The notes below the pieces were generated by a model. The model was not told the DNA's origin. It saw nothing but the letters and a program-made list of their open reading frames with translations, and searched no databases. Positions 1 to 8,954 of a stretch of DNA of 64,000 nt are shown one piece after another; position 1 is the first letter of the stretch; each line of letters starts with the position of its first letter. The position numbers and the translations under genes are program-made. Location of the stretch: assembly GCF_015277855.1 (NCBI RefSeq), contig NZ_CP063812.1:3472001-3536000 (forward strand). Reading direction: 5' to 3'. This stretch comes from Microbacterium cremeum (lineage in GTDB: Bacteria; Actinomycetota; Actinomycetes; Actinomycetales; Microbacteriaceae).

Positions 1-3000
1 GTGAAAAGGCTCACCTGGTCCGGCTTGGCCATCGTCGTGAAGGACCATGTGCCGCCTGCCACGGCGGTTCCATTGGCCGTGACCGTCGCGGTGTACGTCT
101 TCGTCCAGTCCAGCGGCGCGGCCGGCGTGAATGTGACGACCCCGGTCGCGGCGGCGAAGCTCGACGTCCCCTCGACAGCCGCTGTGCCCAGCTTGACGCT
201 GATCGCGGCCGAAACGGCGCTCCCGAGTGTCGCGGTGACTTTCGCGGTGGCCGGGTCGACGTTCGTCGCCCCGGCGGCGGGCGTGATCGACGACAGCGTC
301 GCGTTCGACAGAGTCGAGAACGACCAGCCCGAACCTACGACAGCCCCGTCGCCGGTCACCGTCGCCGTGTAGGTCCGGCCCCATGCGAGCGACGTGGAGG
401 GGGTGAACGTCACCACACCGGTGGACGCGGAGAAGCTCGAGGCACCCGGAACGGCTGCGCCGTCGGTGGTGAGGGCGAGGGTCGCGGAGGCGGCGTTGGC
501 GAGCGTCGCCGACACCGTGGCACCGGCGGGGTCGACGCCGGTCTGCCCGGCGGCCGGGGACGTCGAGGTGATGCTCACGGCCGGGCGCGTCGAGAAGCTC
601 CAGGTCCCTCCGGGAATGGGGGCCCCATCAGCCGTGGCCGAGACGGTGTAGGTCTTCCCGCGTTCCAGCGCAACCGTCGGCGTGAAGACGACGGCGCCCG
701 TCGCGCTGTCGTACGCCGAGCTGCCGGCGACGGGCGCGCCGGCGGAAGTCACCTGGATCGTTGCCGTCGTGGCGTTGGAGACGTTCGCCGATACGACCGC
801 TGTCGCCGGATCGACATCGGTCGCACCGGCCGGCGGAGCGAAGCTCGTCAGGGCCGGAGACGGAGGAGGCATCTGGCCCCCGCTGAAATCGACCTCCGCG
901 TCGACGAAGTACGCGGTGGCGTTCCACGACAGCGTGGGCAGCCCGCCCGCCGCCGTATACAGGTAGCGGCCATTGATCGTCGCCGGGGCCGTGATGAACC
1001 CGGCCGTGCGCTCCTGCGCGAAGTATGCGCTCGTGTAGGCGTAGCGGCCGGCGGGAGCGAAGTACGAGACGATGTAGGTGACGCCGGGTTCGACGGCGAC
1101 GGGGGATGGCAGCGGCGCCCGCTGCCACCCCGATTCCGTCTCGTTCGCGAAGTCCACCTGCCCGAGGACCTCGCCTTCTTCGTTCCAGAGCGTTCCCCGG
1201 TGGATGCCGGTCGATCCCGTCGCCTTGAAGAAGCGGATCGCCGTCACCGACCCCGGTTCGGAGACCCGGAAGACCGTTCCGACTTCGATGGGATCTGCGT
1301 CGGTGACGACCCCTTGCGGGGATGCGGTGCCGAACAGCGACTGGATCGCCGGGGCGGTCGTGAGCGACCAGGTGTCGACGGCGGCACCGTCGGACGTGAC
1401 CGAGACGGAGTACGTCGTCGCGTGCGCGAGGCGATCGGCCGGGTCGAAGGTGACGCGGCGTGCGGCGGCGTCGTAGGTCGATGTCCCCGCGATGGCGCCA
1501 CCCGGTCCGACGAGCGTCACCGCGACGGATCGGCTGCCCGGATCCGCCGTCAGCGTCACCTGGACGTTCGTCGTCACCGCGACGTCGACGGCGTCCTTGG
1601 CGGGCACCACCGACTCGACCGCGACGGATGGTCCGTCGTCGCTGAGGAACTCGACGTCGACGAAGTAGTTGGAGGAGTTCCACGACGACGTCGGCATCGT
1701 GCCGCCCGCGCCGTATCGGTAGCGCCCGTTGTCCGGGCTGAGCGCCGTCAGGGGACCGTTCGTGACCGGCGCTGCGAATCCCTGCGGCGTGTAGGCGTAG
1801 CGGCCGCTGGGCGCATGGTACGAGACGGTGTACACCGAGCCCGGGACGATCGCGACCGGTGTGCTCAGCACCGCACGCTGCCATCCGGATGTCGTCTCGG
1901 CAGTGAAGGTCACCTGGGCGAGCCGCTGCCCACCTGGCCCCCACAGGGACCCGACGTGGGTCCCCGTCGTCCCGACGGGCTTGTAGTAGCGGATCGCCCG
2001 GATCCGTCCGGCCTCGGTCGAAGTGAAAGCCATCCCGAGTTCGACCGCCGCGGTGTCCGCGTCGACCGCCGCCGGTACAGCGGTGCTGAACAGACTGATC
2101 GCAGCGGCGCCGCCGCCGACGGTGAAGGCCCAGCTGATCGGGGCGGCGACGGTGCCGGATGCGCTCCTGACGCCGGTGAGCGTCACCACGACATGCGCGC
2201 CGGCGGTGAACACGTCGGCAGGTGTGAAAGCGAGGGTCTTCTGGGAAGCGTCCCGGCTCCATGTGCCGGCGACCTCGACGCCGTCCGCCGCCACCGAGCC
2301 CGAGAAGTTGGACTGCACGGTCTCGGCGAATGTCGCCGAGACCGTCGTGCCCTGAGGGACGCCGATCGCGTCCGCAGCGGGCGTGCGACTCACCACGCTG
2401 GGCGCATCGGTGGGAAGCGCGAAGACCACGTCGACGCCGTAGTCGGTCGTCGACGGAGACGACGGGAATCCCCCGGAGTAGGTGAACACGGCACCCGACG
2501 CGGGAACCGCCAGCGGCCCTCGCGAGTACGCGTCGGAGAACGCGCCGGCCGTCGCCGCGTAGTGTCCCTGCGGCGCCGTGTACGACGCGACGTAGGTGAC
2601 CCCGGGCTCGACCGCAAGCGGCGTATCCAGCTGCGCGGCCTGCCACCCCTGCGTGGACTCGCCGGCGAACGTCGCCGAAGCCAGACGCTCCCCGCTCGCG
2701 CTCCAGATCGCTCCCTCGTGGGTGCCGCCGTTGCCGAATCCCTTGTAGAACCTGACGGCGGTGATCGTGCCGGCCGTCGACACCGTGAACTTCACCCCGA
2801 GAGTGACGCTGTCGCCGTCGTTCGCCGCCGGCACCGTGGGCACTCGGCTCTCCGGGAAGAGCGAGCAGGGGCATTCGCCAACGGGTCGGTCGATGTCCTG
2901 CGTAGTGAAGTTCCAGCCCGCCCCGGCCTCCAAGCCGACGCCGTTCATGTCGGCGGCAGTGACCGCGACGGAGTAGGTCGTTTTCGGCGCCAGGCTCTGA

Positions 3001-5603
3001 GACGGAGTGAAGACCGCCGTCCGCGTCCCCGCATCGTAGGTCGTCGTGCCCGCCACCGCCTGCCCCCCGGCGGGGGTGACGGTGAGCGACACCGTCGCTG
3101 GATCGGCTGCCCGCGTGAAGGTCGCGCGTACGTCGGTCGTGAGGGGCACACTCGACACTCCGGCGGCGGGTGTCCGCGTGAGCACGCGCAGCGGAGAGGT
3201 GTCGGACTTCGTGAACAGGACATCGGCGAAGTAGTTCGATTCTCTCCACGTACTCGTGGGGCGGGAACCAGCGACGCCGTACACGCCTGCGGCAGCGGTC
3301 CCGACGGCGCCGCTCACCGCGATCGGGGATGTCTTCGGGGTGTACGGCCAGAATCGCGCCTGCATCGAGTAGCCGCCCCGGGGCGCCGTGTACGAGACGG
3401 TGTACTCCTGCCCGGCGTACACCTGCACCGGTGTGGTGAACTCGGCGGTCTGCCAACCGGTCGCCGTCTCGGTTCCGAACACGACACCAGCCAGCTTTGC
3501 TCCCGTCGCGTCCCAGAGCGCCCCGGCATGCTGGCCCGTGTTCGCCGGGCCCTTGTAGAACCTCACGCCTGCGACGAATCCGTCGACCTCCGGTGTGAAG
3601 CGAAGACCGAGTTCGACTGGCTGACTGTCGTCGGCGGAGGCGACCGCCGGCGTCAGCGCACCGAAAGCCGAGAACGGTCCGGTGACGTTCACCTGACGTG
3701 TCGCACCGGCGGCGAAGTTGGCGCTGTCGTCGATCGCTCGGGCTCGCAGCGTCACGAGACCCGAGCCTTGCTGAAGGTAGGTGTAGCTCCACTGGGCGGT
3801 GCCGGTGGCAGCGTGCCACGTGAGTCCGTCGTCCGTGGAGACCTCGACGCCGGCGACTCTGCCGCCGACATCCGAGGCCGTTCCGGTGATGGTGACGCTC
3901 GTTCCGTGCGGAATGGTCTCCCCCGCCGACGGCGTGGTGATCGTCGTGGTCGGCGCCGTCGTGTCGGTGCTCTTGGCCGCGGCGACCAGCCCCGGCGTCA
4001 GCGTACCCGGCTGGGCGCCCATATCGGCGAGGAGGTTGACCTGCGCCTGCTGCATGCGAGGGTCGGCCGCCGCGCCGTTCCCGTCGTGCGTCTGGTCGAG
4101 GCCCCATCCCCATTGGATGCTCGCTGCTGAGAACACCAGGGCTCCGCTGGCCGCCCGATACAGGGTTGTGTGATGAACGGTGCTGCCGGGCACCACGGTG
4201 TTGCCGTAGTCGACGAGGTACTGCGGCACAGCGCCTGTGGTGGTCGACAGATGGATGAGCCCGGGGGGCCGGAACCCGTTGTCGAGGTCTTCGTTCGACT
4301 CGTATCCCACCGTGTGCGGCGCGAGCGGGGCCCGCGTTCCCGTCGCGAGCGTGCTCAGGCCGGTGTTCCGCCAGATCCGGAGCTTGCCCTCATCGCTCGC
4401 GACGGTGATGGGAAGGTCGATGTCGTTGACCATGTACATCGTCCCGGTCAGCGCGTTCTCTGGATTGTGACCGCCCTGCGACTGACTCGCGAAGCGCGGA
4501 TCGCGCCAAGTGCCGGTCCACTCCGGCGCGGGGTCGATCTTGCTGTTCGCCCAGGTCTCCTTGTAGGAGACGAGCGTGCGGTAGGCCGTCTGCGAGCCGT
4601 CGATCGAGGGCTCGTAGCGAGTCCGCCAGTATCCTTCGTTGCCCGTGAGGAACTGCAGGTTGACGCCCGCGTCCCGCGCCGCCTCGATGTTCGCCCGCTG
4701 CGCACCCGACCAGTACTCGTCGTGCCCGACAGAGAGGAAGACCTTGTGGTTCTTGAGATCGGCGCCGCGCCGGTCGCTGTCGACACCCGCGATGTACGTC
4801 GTGTCGTAGCCGTTGCGTTCGAGGAAGCGAACGGTCGCGTACTCGGAGCTGAAGTAGAAGTCGCGGCCCTTCTGCCAGTTCCGAGTCGAGAAGGGACGGT
4901 TGTAGCTCAGCTTGTACGCGCGTCCGTTCGACCCGCCTTGGTAGAAGCTCGCCCCGCCGTAGACGTTGTATGCGTGCCACGTCGGGTCGGACGTCTGGAA
5001 GACGATATCGGAGGTGCTGCTGTCGTTTCGGACGACGAAGATGATGTGACTCGCGCCGCCGTTGTCAGCACGCTCGAGCAGCGCGACGTAGACACCCGAT
5101 ACCGCATCGGCCGGCACGTCCCACGACGCCGACACACGCCAGGTGCCGCAGTCGTACAGGTCGGTGCTCACGTCGGAGACGCATTGGGGCTGCCTCTGCG
5201 GCAGCGTGGCGGATACCGGCACCGTCGTGACGAAGCGCGCGCCGAGACCCTGATACCAGCCGGTGCGGTAGACCTTGATGCTGTAGGACGTGGCATTCGT
5301 GTCGATCTTGAAGTCGATCCGCTGCCCGGCGTTCACGGAGATGTCGGTCGCGAAGCCCTGGATCGTGGGGTCGCCGGCTCCGTCGATGTCCCACTCGGAG
5401 GGGTTCGCGCCGGGCCTCTGGTTCTCGCACGCAATCGGGTTGATCGTCGCACCGCACGGGCTCGCCGCCTGAGCACGGGGCTCGGGCGTGAACGCCAGCA
5501 GCAGGGCAGCGATCAAGACGACGAGCGCCGCGAGAGAGCCGAGCTTCGTCCGGTATTGCGATGCGTCGGGCTGAACCGACGCCGAAGGCTGGTTGTTCCC
5601 CAT
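1..5603 (-). CDS. Giant secreted DUF4082 repeat protein with N-terminal dimethylformamidase-beta-like domain (3' end outside window)
   Basis: One open frame of at least 1867 residues continues past position 1. The ATG at 5603 follows an AGGGA ribosome site. A signal peptide (hydrophobic core about residues 20-38, then an AQA cleavage site) leads into a domain of about 470 residues. That domain carries a GHDEYW motif near residue 292 and resembles the C-terminal domain of the N,N-dimethylformamidase beta subunit. An Ig-like domain follows (about 535-635). Four DUF4082 modules come next, near 648-800, 907-1061, 1167-1317 and 1417-1571, each with the pattern VRFYKG...G.LWD...GWQ...Y.VSY.AP..RYA. 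Big_5-type Ig-like domains separate them, and a fifth DUF4082 module seems to start at the edge. This architecture occurs in secreted actinobacterial proteins encoded near polysaccharide genes. The molecular role is unknown. It is divergent from the acetyltransferase at 5786. Confidence 0.9.
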   Translation of the reverse strand, partial: MGNNQPSASVQPDASQYRTKLGSLAALVVLIAALLLAFTPEPRAQAASPCGATINPIACENQRPGANPSEWDIDGAGDPTIQGFATDISVNAGQRIDFKIDTNATSYSIKVYRTGWYQGLGARFVTTVPVSATLPQRQPQCVSDVSTDLYDCGTWRVSASWDVPADAVSGVYVALLERADNGGASHIIFVVRNDSSTSDIVFQTSDPTWHAYNVYGGASFYQGGSNGRAYKLSYNRPFSTRNWQKGRDFYFSSEYATVRFLERNGYDTTYIAGVDSDRRGADLKNHKVFLSVGHDEYWSGAQRANIEAARDAGVNLQFLTGNEGYWRTRYEPSIDGSQTAYRTLVSYKETWANSKIDPAPEWTGTWRDPRFASQSQGGHNPENALTGTMYMVNDIDLPITVASDEGKLRIWRNTGLSTLATGTRAPLAPHTVGYESNEDLDNGFRPPGLIHLSTTTGAVPQYLVDYGNTVVPGSTVHHTTLYRAASGALVFSAASIQWGWGLDQTHDGNGAAADPRMQQAQVNLLADMGAQPGTLTPGLVAAAKSTDTTAPTTTITTPSAGETIPHGTSVTITGTASDVGGRVAGVEVSTDDGLTWHAATGTAQWSYTYLQQGSGLVTLRARAIDDSANFAAGATRQVNVTGPFSAFGALTPAVASADDSQPVELGLRFTPEVDGFVAGVRFYKGPANTGQHAGALWDATGAKLAGVVFGTETATGWQTAEFTTPVQVYAGQEYTVSYTAPRGGYSMQARFWPYTPKTSPIAVSGAVGTAAAGVYGVAGSRPTSTWRESNYFADVLFTKSDTSPLRVLTRTPAAGVSSVPLTTDVRATFTRAADPATVSLTVTPAGGQAVAGTTTYDAGTRTAVFTPSQSLAPKTTYSVAVTAADMNGVGLEAGAGWNFTTQDIDRPVGECPCSLFPESRVPTVPAANDGDSVTLGVKFTVSTAGTITAVRFYKGFGNGGTHEGAIWSASGERLASATFAGESTQGWQAAQLDTPLAVEPGVTYVASYTAPQGHYAATAGAFSDAYSRGPLAVPASGAVFTYSGGFPSSPSTTDYGVDVVFALPTDAPSVVSRTPAADAIGVPQGTTVSATFAETVQSNFSGSVAADGVEVAGTWSRDASQKTLAFTPADVFTAGAHVVVTLTGVRSASGTVAAPISWAFTVGGGAAAISLFSTAVPAAVDADTAAVELGMAFTSTEAGRIRAIRYYKPVGTTGTHVGSLWGPGGQRLAQVTFTAETTSGWQRAVLSTPVAIVPGSVYTVSYHAPSGRYAYTPQGFAAPVTNGPLTALSPDNGRYRYGAGGTMPTSSWNSSNYFVDVEFLSDDGPSVAVESVVPAKDAVDVAVTTNVQVTLTADPGSRSVAVTLVGPGGAIAGTSTYDAAARRVTFDPADRLAHATTYSVSVTSDGAAVDTWSLTTAPAIQSLFGTASPQGVVTDADPIEVGTVFRVSEPGSVTAIRFFKATGSTGIHRGTLWNEEGEVLGQVDFANETESGWQRAPLPSPVAVEPGVTYIVSYFAPAGRYAYTSAYFAQERTAGFITAPATINGRYLYTAAGGLPTLSWNATAYFVDAEVDFSGGQMPPPSPALTSFAPPAGATDVDPATAVVSANVSNATTATIQVTSAGAPVAGSSAYDSATGAVVFTPTVALERGKTYTVSATADGAPIPGGTWSFSTRPAVSITSTSPAAGQTGVDPAGATVSATLANAASATLALTTDGAAVPGASSFSASTGVVTFTPSTSLAWGRTYTATVTGDGAVVGSGWSFSTLSNATLSSITPAAGATNVDPATAKVTATLGSAVSAAISVKLGTAAVEGTSSFAAATGVVTFTPAAPLDWTKTYTATVTANGTAVAGGTWSFTTMAKPDQVSLF

Positions 5604-5785
5604 GGATGTCCCTGATTCCCGACGCCCTCGTCGGTGCTGCCCTTCCGTCGGCCTTCGGGTGACCGGCTGGAATGACATCCGCGTAGCGATAATTCCCCAG
5701 TGCCCGCGGAGGGTCCCGCGCGCATTCTAACCCCAATCCGTCGCACAATGGAACCCAGAATCGGAAACGAGCAGGAAGCAGCTCC

Positions 5786-6382
5786 ATGGGTGACCCAGCG
5801 ATCGTCGAGGCCTCCGCCGATGTGGCCGACAGCGCCCAGCTGGGTGACGGCACGCGTGTGTGGCATCTCGCCCAGGTTCGCGAGGACGCAATTCTGGGGG
5901 CGGACTGCATCGTCGGCAGAGGAGCCTATGTCGGCCCGGGCGTCGTTGTGGGCGATGCGTGCAAGATCCAGAATCACGCACTCGTCTACGAGCCGGCGTT
6001 GCTTGGGGACGGCGTCTTCATCGGACCGGCCGCGGTGCTCACGAACGACGAGTTCCCGCGCGCTGTCAACCCCGATCTCACGCTCAAGAGCGCCGACGAC
6101 TGGCACGCGGTCGGGGTGACCGTCGAGGACGGCGCGTCGATCGGGGCGCGAGCGGTGTGCATCGCCCCGGTCAGGATCGGTGCGTGGGCGCTCGTGGCGG
6201 CGGGCGCGGTGGTGACGAAGAACGTCCCCGCCCACGCCCTGATGGTCGGGACGCCGGCGCGTCGCGTCGGCTGGGTCGGGCGCACCGGCAAGCCTCTCGA
6301 TCGGGAGGGCGACGTTTGGGTGTGCCCCGACTCCGGCGAGCGGTATGTGGAGGTCGGCGACGCGATCCGGCTCGTGGACTGA
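5786..6382 (+). CDS. Left-handed beta-helix sugar N-acetyltransferase (WbpD/WlbB-like)
   Basis: The 198-residue product is built from hexapeptide repeats ([LIV]-G-x-x-x-x) over about residues 1-160, the acyltransferase left-handed beta helix. Its sequence resembles WbpD/WlbB enzymes, which acetylate the 3-amino group of UDP-2-acetamido-3-amino-2,3-dideoxy-glucuronate for surface polysaccharides. The segment LTNDEFPRA and the C-terminal CPxSGxRY tail fit that family, and the length matches its usual size of about 190-200. The ATG at 5786 has a purine-rich GGAAG upstream. It stands alone between divergent and convergent neighbours, but the secreted giant protein and the GT2 glycosyltransferase beside it suggest an envelope-glycan locus. 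The exact sugar substrate cannot be read from sequence. Confidence 0.85.
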   Translation: MGDPAIVEASADVADSAQLGDGTRVWHLAQVREDAILGADCIVGRGAYVGPGVVVGDACKIQNHALVYEPALLGDGVFIGPAAVLTNDEFPRAVNPDLTLKSADDWHAVGVTVEDGASIGARAVCIAPVRIGAWALVAAGAVVTKNVPAHALMVGTPARRVGWVGRTGKPLDREGDVWVCPDSGERYVEVGDAIRLVD

Positions 6383-6424
6383 CAGCCACAGCGACGCCGG
6401 GCGGCACCCTGCTGGCTCGGGCTC

Positions 6425-7570
6425 CTACAGCTCGCCGGGGGCCGTCGCCTGCGCGTCGATCTCTTCGACGATGCGGCGGGCACGGCTCGGCTCGGCGCCG
6501 GGCTTGCGGGGCGCGTACACGACGAGCGAGTGGAACACGAACCGCGCGAAGAACGCCACGACGAGCGTGATGGCCGTGGCCACGACGGCCGAGAAATGCC
6601 AGGTCTCGACCATCAGCGCCATGATCGGGATGCGGATGAGCGCCTCGGCGTTGTTGAACGTGAACGACTTCGCGAACCGCAGCCAGCCGCCCGACGCATG
6701 CTCGCGCATGTCGTGGAACACGAACCGCTCCTGCAGCAGGAAGTTGCCGATGATCGTCGTCTCGGCCGCGACGATCGCCGCGACGATGTAGTCGACGCCG
6801 AGCTGGGTGAGCCCCCACACGATCGCGATGTTGGCGACCGCGCCCAGTCCGCCGATGACCGCGAACAGCGACATCTTGCCGAATCGCAGGCCCGTCAGCT
6901 GCGTCAGGAAGTGCACGCCCTGTCGCACCGACGCCTTCGACTCCCCCGCGTGACGATCGGCGAAGTCGAACGGCACCTCGGCGACACGCAGCGGCCGCCG
7001 CGCGAGGATCTCGAGCAGGATCTTGAAGCCGCGCGGCTTGAGGAGCGCCTGATCGACGCTGCGGCGGTCGATGAGGAAGTACCCGGTCATCGGGTCGGTG
7101 ACGTCCTTCAGCCGGATGGGGAACATCGCCCGCGTGAGCGCCGTCGCGACCTTCGAGACCATCACCCGCGTGCGGTCGGCGAGACCGTGGGCGGTGCCCC
7201 CGCCCGCGTACCGCGACGCGATCACGACATCGACGTCGCCGCGCGAGAAGCGCTGCCACAGCTCGGGGATCTTCTCGGGAGGATGCTGCAGATCGCCGTC
7301 GATGACCAGGCACGCATCGGCGGCGGCCGCCGCGAACCCCTCGAGCACCGCTCCACCGAGCCCCCCGCTGGGTCGATCGCGGTGGATCACGCGCACCGGC
7401 AGCGGGGCGGATGCCGCGACCTCGCGCACGACGTCGGGCGTGGCATCCGTGCTGTCGTCGACGAACACGATCTCGGCGTCGATGCCGTCCGCGGCCGCGG
7501 CGACACGCCTCACCAGCTCCGCGACATTGGGAGCCTCGTTGTAGGTCGGGACGATGATCGACAGCTGCAT
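6425..7570 (-). CDS. GT2 polyprenol-phosphate glycosyltransferase fused to GtrA membrane domain
   Basis: The 381-residue protein begins with a GT-A fold typical of dolichol/polyprenol-phosphate mannosyl- or glucosyltransferases. The N-terminus reads SIIVPTYNE, followed by FVDDSTD and the metal-binding DGDLQHPPE motif. From about residue 235 there are four membrane segments of GtrA type, the flippase-associated domain. Such fusions load a sugar onto a polyprenyl phosphate at the inner face and are thought to help move it across the membrane for wall or glycan modification. The ATG at 7570 is chosen because the GT-A fold begins there; a GAGG lies about 10 nt upstream. Its 5' end is divergent from the mycoredoxin gene, 66 bp away. 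Confidence 0.88.
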   Translation of the reverse strand: MQLSIIVPTYNEAPNVAELVRRVAAAADGIDAEIVFVDDSTDATPDVVREVAASAPLPVRVIHRDRPSGGLGGAVLEGFAAAAADACLVIDGDLQHPPEKIPELWQRFSRGDVDVVIASRYAGGGTAHGLADRTRVMVSKVATALTRAMFPIRLKDVTDPMTGYFLIDRRSVDQALLKPRGFKILLEILARRPLRVAEVPFDFADRHAGESKASVRQGVHFLTQLTGLRFGKMSLFAVIGGLGAVANIAIVWGLTQLGVDYIVAAIVAAETTIIGNFLLQERFVFHDMREHASGGWLRFAKSFTFNNAEALIRIPIMALMVETWHFSAVVATAITLVVAFFARFVFHSLVVYAPRKPGAEPSRARRIVEEIDAQATAPGEL

Positions 7571-7624
7571 CGCGGCCCATCCTCGCACGCATGGCCGTAC
7601 GGCGCCCATCCAGGATTCCCGGGT

Positions 7625-7630
7625 GAGAAT
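7625..7630 (+). promoter_or_regulatory. Possible -10 box of leaderless mycoredoxin gene
   Basis: GAGAAT lies exactly six bases before the GTG start at 7637, the spacing seen for the other leaderless promoters here. The match to TANNNT is weak at the first position. Confidence 0.4.
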
Positions 7631-7636
7631 GGAACG

Positions 7637-7894
7637 GTGACCTCCCCCAGCACGATCACGATGTTCGGCGCCGATTGGTGCCGTGACTGCATCCGTACCA
7701 AGCGACAGCTCGACCAGCTCGGCGTCTCGTACACGTACGTCGACCTCGTCGCCGATCCGGCGGCGGCCGATGTCGCGCGCGACATCTCGGGTCGCACGAA
7801 CATCCCCGTCGTCGTGTACCCGGACGCCTCGCACCACGTCGAGCCGTCGAACGCCGCCGTCGAAGCCAAGCTGCGCGAGCTGTCGCTCATCTGA
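7637..7894 (+). CDS. Mycoredoxin-like glutaredoxin domain protein
   Basis: This 85-residue thioredoxin-fold protein carries a WCRDC redox motif near residue 12 and the cis-Pro segment NIPVVVYPD. Both are typical of actinobacterial mycoredoxins (Mrx1-like), which reduce mycothiol mixed disulfides. The length suits a single glutaredoxin domain. The GTG at 7637 is the only start in frame that places the first beta strand (TITMFGADWC) at the N-terminus. No Shine-Dalgarno is visible, and a -10-like GAGAAT six bases upstream suggests a leaderless transcript. The TGA stop is the first three bases of a copy of the dispersed palindromic repeat, a juxtaposition seen again at 44236. Confidence 0.85.
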   Translation: MTSPSTITMFGADWCRDCIRTKRQLDQLGVSYTYVDLVADPAAADVARDISGRTNIPVVVYPDASHHVEPSNAAVEAKLRELSLI

Positions 7895-8046
7895 CGCGTT
7901 TCGTCTCGCTCGTTCCTCGCTCGCTCAACGACCGGGTGGTTCCGACCGGTCGTCGAGCGAGCGACCGGTCGTTGAGCGAGCGACCGGTCGTCGAGCGAGC
8001 GAAGCGAGACGAAACGCAGAGACGAAACGCAGAGGCGAAACGCCCC
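7892..8046. repeat. Palindromic dispersed repeat cluster, copy 1
   Basis: The core CGTTTCGTCTCGCT...CGCTCGCTCAACGACCGG runs from the stop codon of the mycoredoxin gene to about 7934. It then appears in inverted orientation at about 7984-8015, so the region can form a long hairpin. Truncated repeats of GAGACGAAACGC follow up to 8046. The first 44 bases are identical to the complement of 44195-44238. Confidence 0.9.
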
Positions 8047-8087
8047 GGACCTCGGGCAGACCCTGACGCCGCGGCATCCGTCGTCGT

Positions 8088-8093
8088 TAGGCT
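8088..8093 (+). promoter_or_regulatory. -10 box of leaderless kynurenine operon
   Basis: TAGGCT ends six bases before the GTG start of tryptophan 2,3-dioxygenase. CTGACG at 8063-8068 is a possible -35 element at a 19-base spacing. Transcription would begin at or next to the start codon. Confidence 0.6.
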
Positions 8094-8099
8094 GAGGCC

Positions 8100-8954
8100 G
8101 TGAGTGAGGGCGTCGAACGCAATACCCGGGCGATCGAGGGCACGGTCGTGACCGACTTCGAGGACCGCATGAGCTACGGCGGCTACCTCGACCTCGAGAC
8201 CCTGCTGTCGGCGCAGCGGCCGCTGAGCGACCCAGAGCACCACGACGAGCTGCTGTTCATCGTGCAACACCAGACCACCGAGCTGTGGCTCAAGCTCGTG
8301 CTGCACGAGCTGGCGGCCGCGTGCCGGCTGCTGCGCGAGGACCAGCTCGCGCCCGCGCTCAAGTGCATCGCGCGCGTCAAGCACATCCAGAAGACGCTGA
8401 CCGAGCAGTGGTCGGTGCTGGCGACCCTGACGCCCGCCGAGTACGCGCAGTTCCGGGGCGTCCTCGGCAACGCGAGCGGGTTCCAGTCCCCGCAGTACCG
8501 CGCGGTGGAGTTCACGCTCGGCAACAAGAACGCCGCCATGCTGCGGGTGTTCGAGGCCGATCCGGCCTCGCACGAGATGCTGCGGACCGCGCTGGAGGCC
8601 CCGAGCCTGTACGACGAGTTCCTGCGCATGCTCGCCCGGTCGGGCTATCCGGTCCCCGCCTCGGTGCTCGAGCGCGACGTCACCGCCGCCTGGACGTACA
8701 CCCCCGAGCTCGTGCCGGTGCTCGTCGAGATCTACGCCGACCCGCAGACCCACTGGGCCGCCTACGAGACGTGCGAGGAACTGGTCGACCTCGAGGACAA
8801 CTTCCAGCTGTGGCGCTTCCGCCACCTCAAGACGGTCGAGCGCATCATCGGGCTGAAGACCGGCACCGGCGGATCCAGCGGCGTGCCGTTCCTGCGACGC
8901 GCGCTCGAGCTGACGTTCTTCCCCGAGCTGTACGCCGTACGGACCGAGCTGTGA
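8100..8954 (+). CDS. kynA: Tryptophan 2,3-dioxygenase
   Basis: The heme enzyme opens the indole ring of L-tryptophan with O2 to give N-formylkynurenine, the first step of the kynurenine pathway. The 284-residue product has the family's usual length. It carries [14 protein letters not shown], the distal-pocket segment [14 protein letters not shown], and the [12 protein letters not shown] block that forms the substrate loop. The GTG at 8100 is preceded by TAGGCT at six bases, so the message is probably leaderless. The stop codon shares one base with the ATG of the following amidohydrolase, giving tight translational coupling. Kynureninase is the third gene, so the operon most likely degrades tryptophan to anthranilate. 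Confidence 0.96.
   Translation: MSEGVERNTRAIEGTVVTDFEDRMSYGGYLDLETLLSAQRPLSDPEHHDELLFIVQHQTTELWLKLVLHELAAACRLLREDQLAPALKCIARVKHIQKTLTEQWSVLATLTPAEYAQFRGVLGNASGFQSPQYRAVEFTLGNKNAAMLRVFEADPASHEMLRTALEAPSLYDEFLRMLARSGYPVPASVLERDVTAAWTYTPELVPVLVEIYADPQTHWAAYETCEELVDLEDNFQLWRFRHLKTVERIIGLKTGTGGSSGVPFLRRALELTFFPELYAVRTEL

Noticed and set aside
628..4113. Long Arg/Gly/His-rich reading frames within the DUF4082 gene on both strands
   Set aside because: They are shadow frames of high-GC coding DNA; only the frame ending at 5603 gives domain repeats and a signal peptide.
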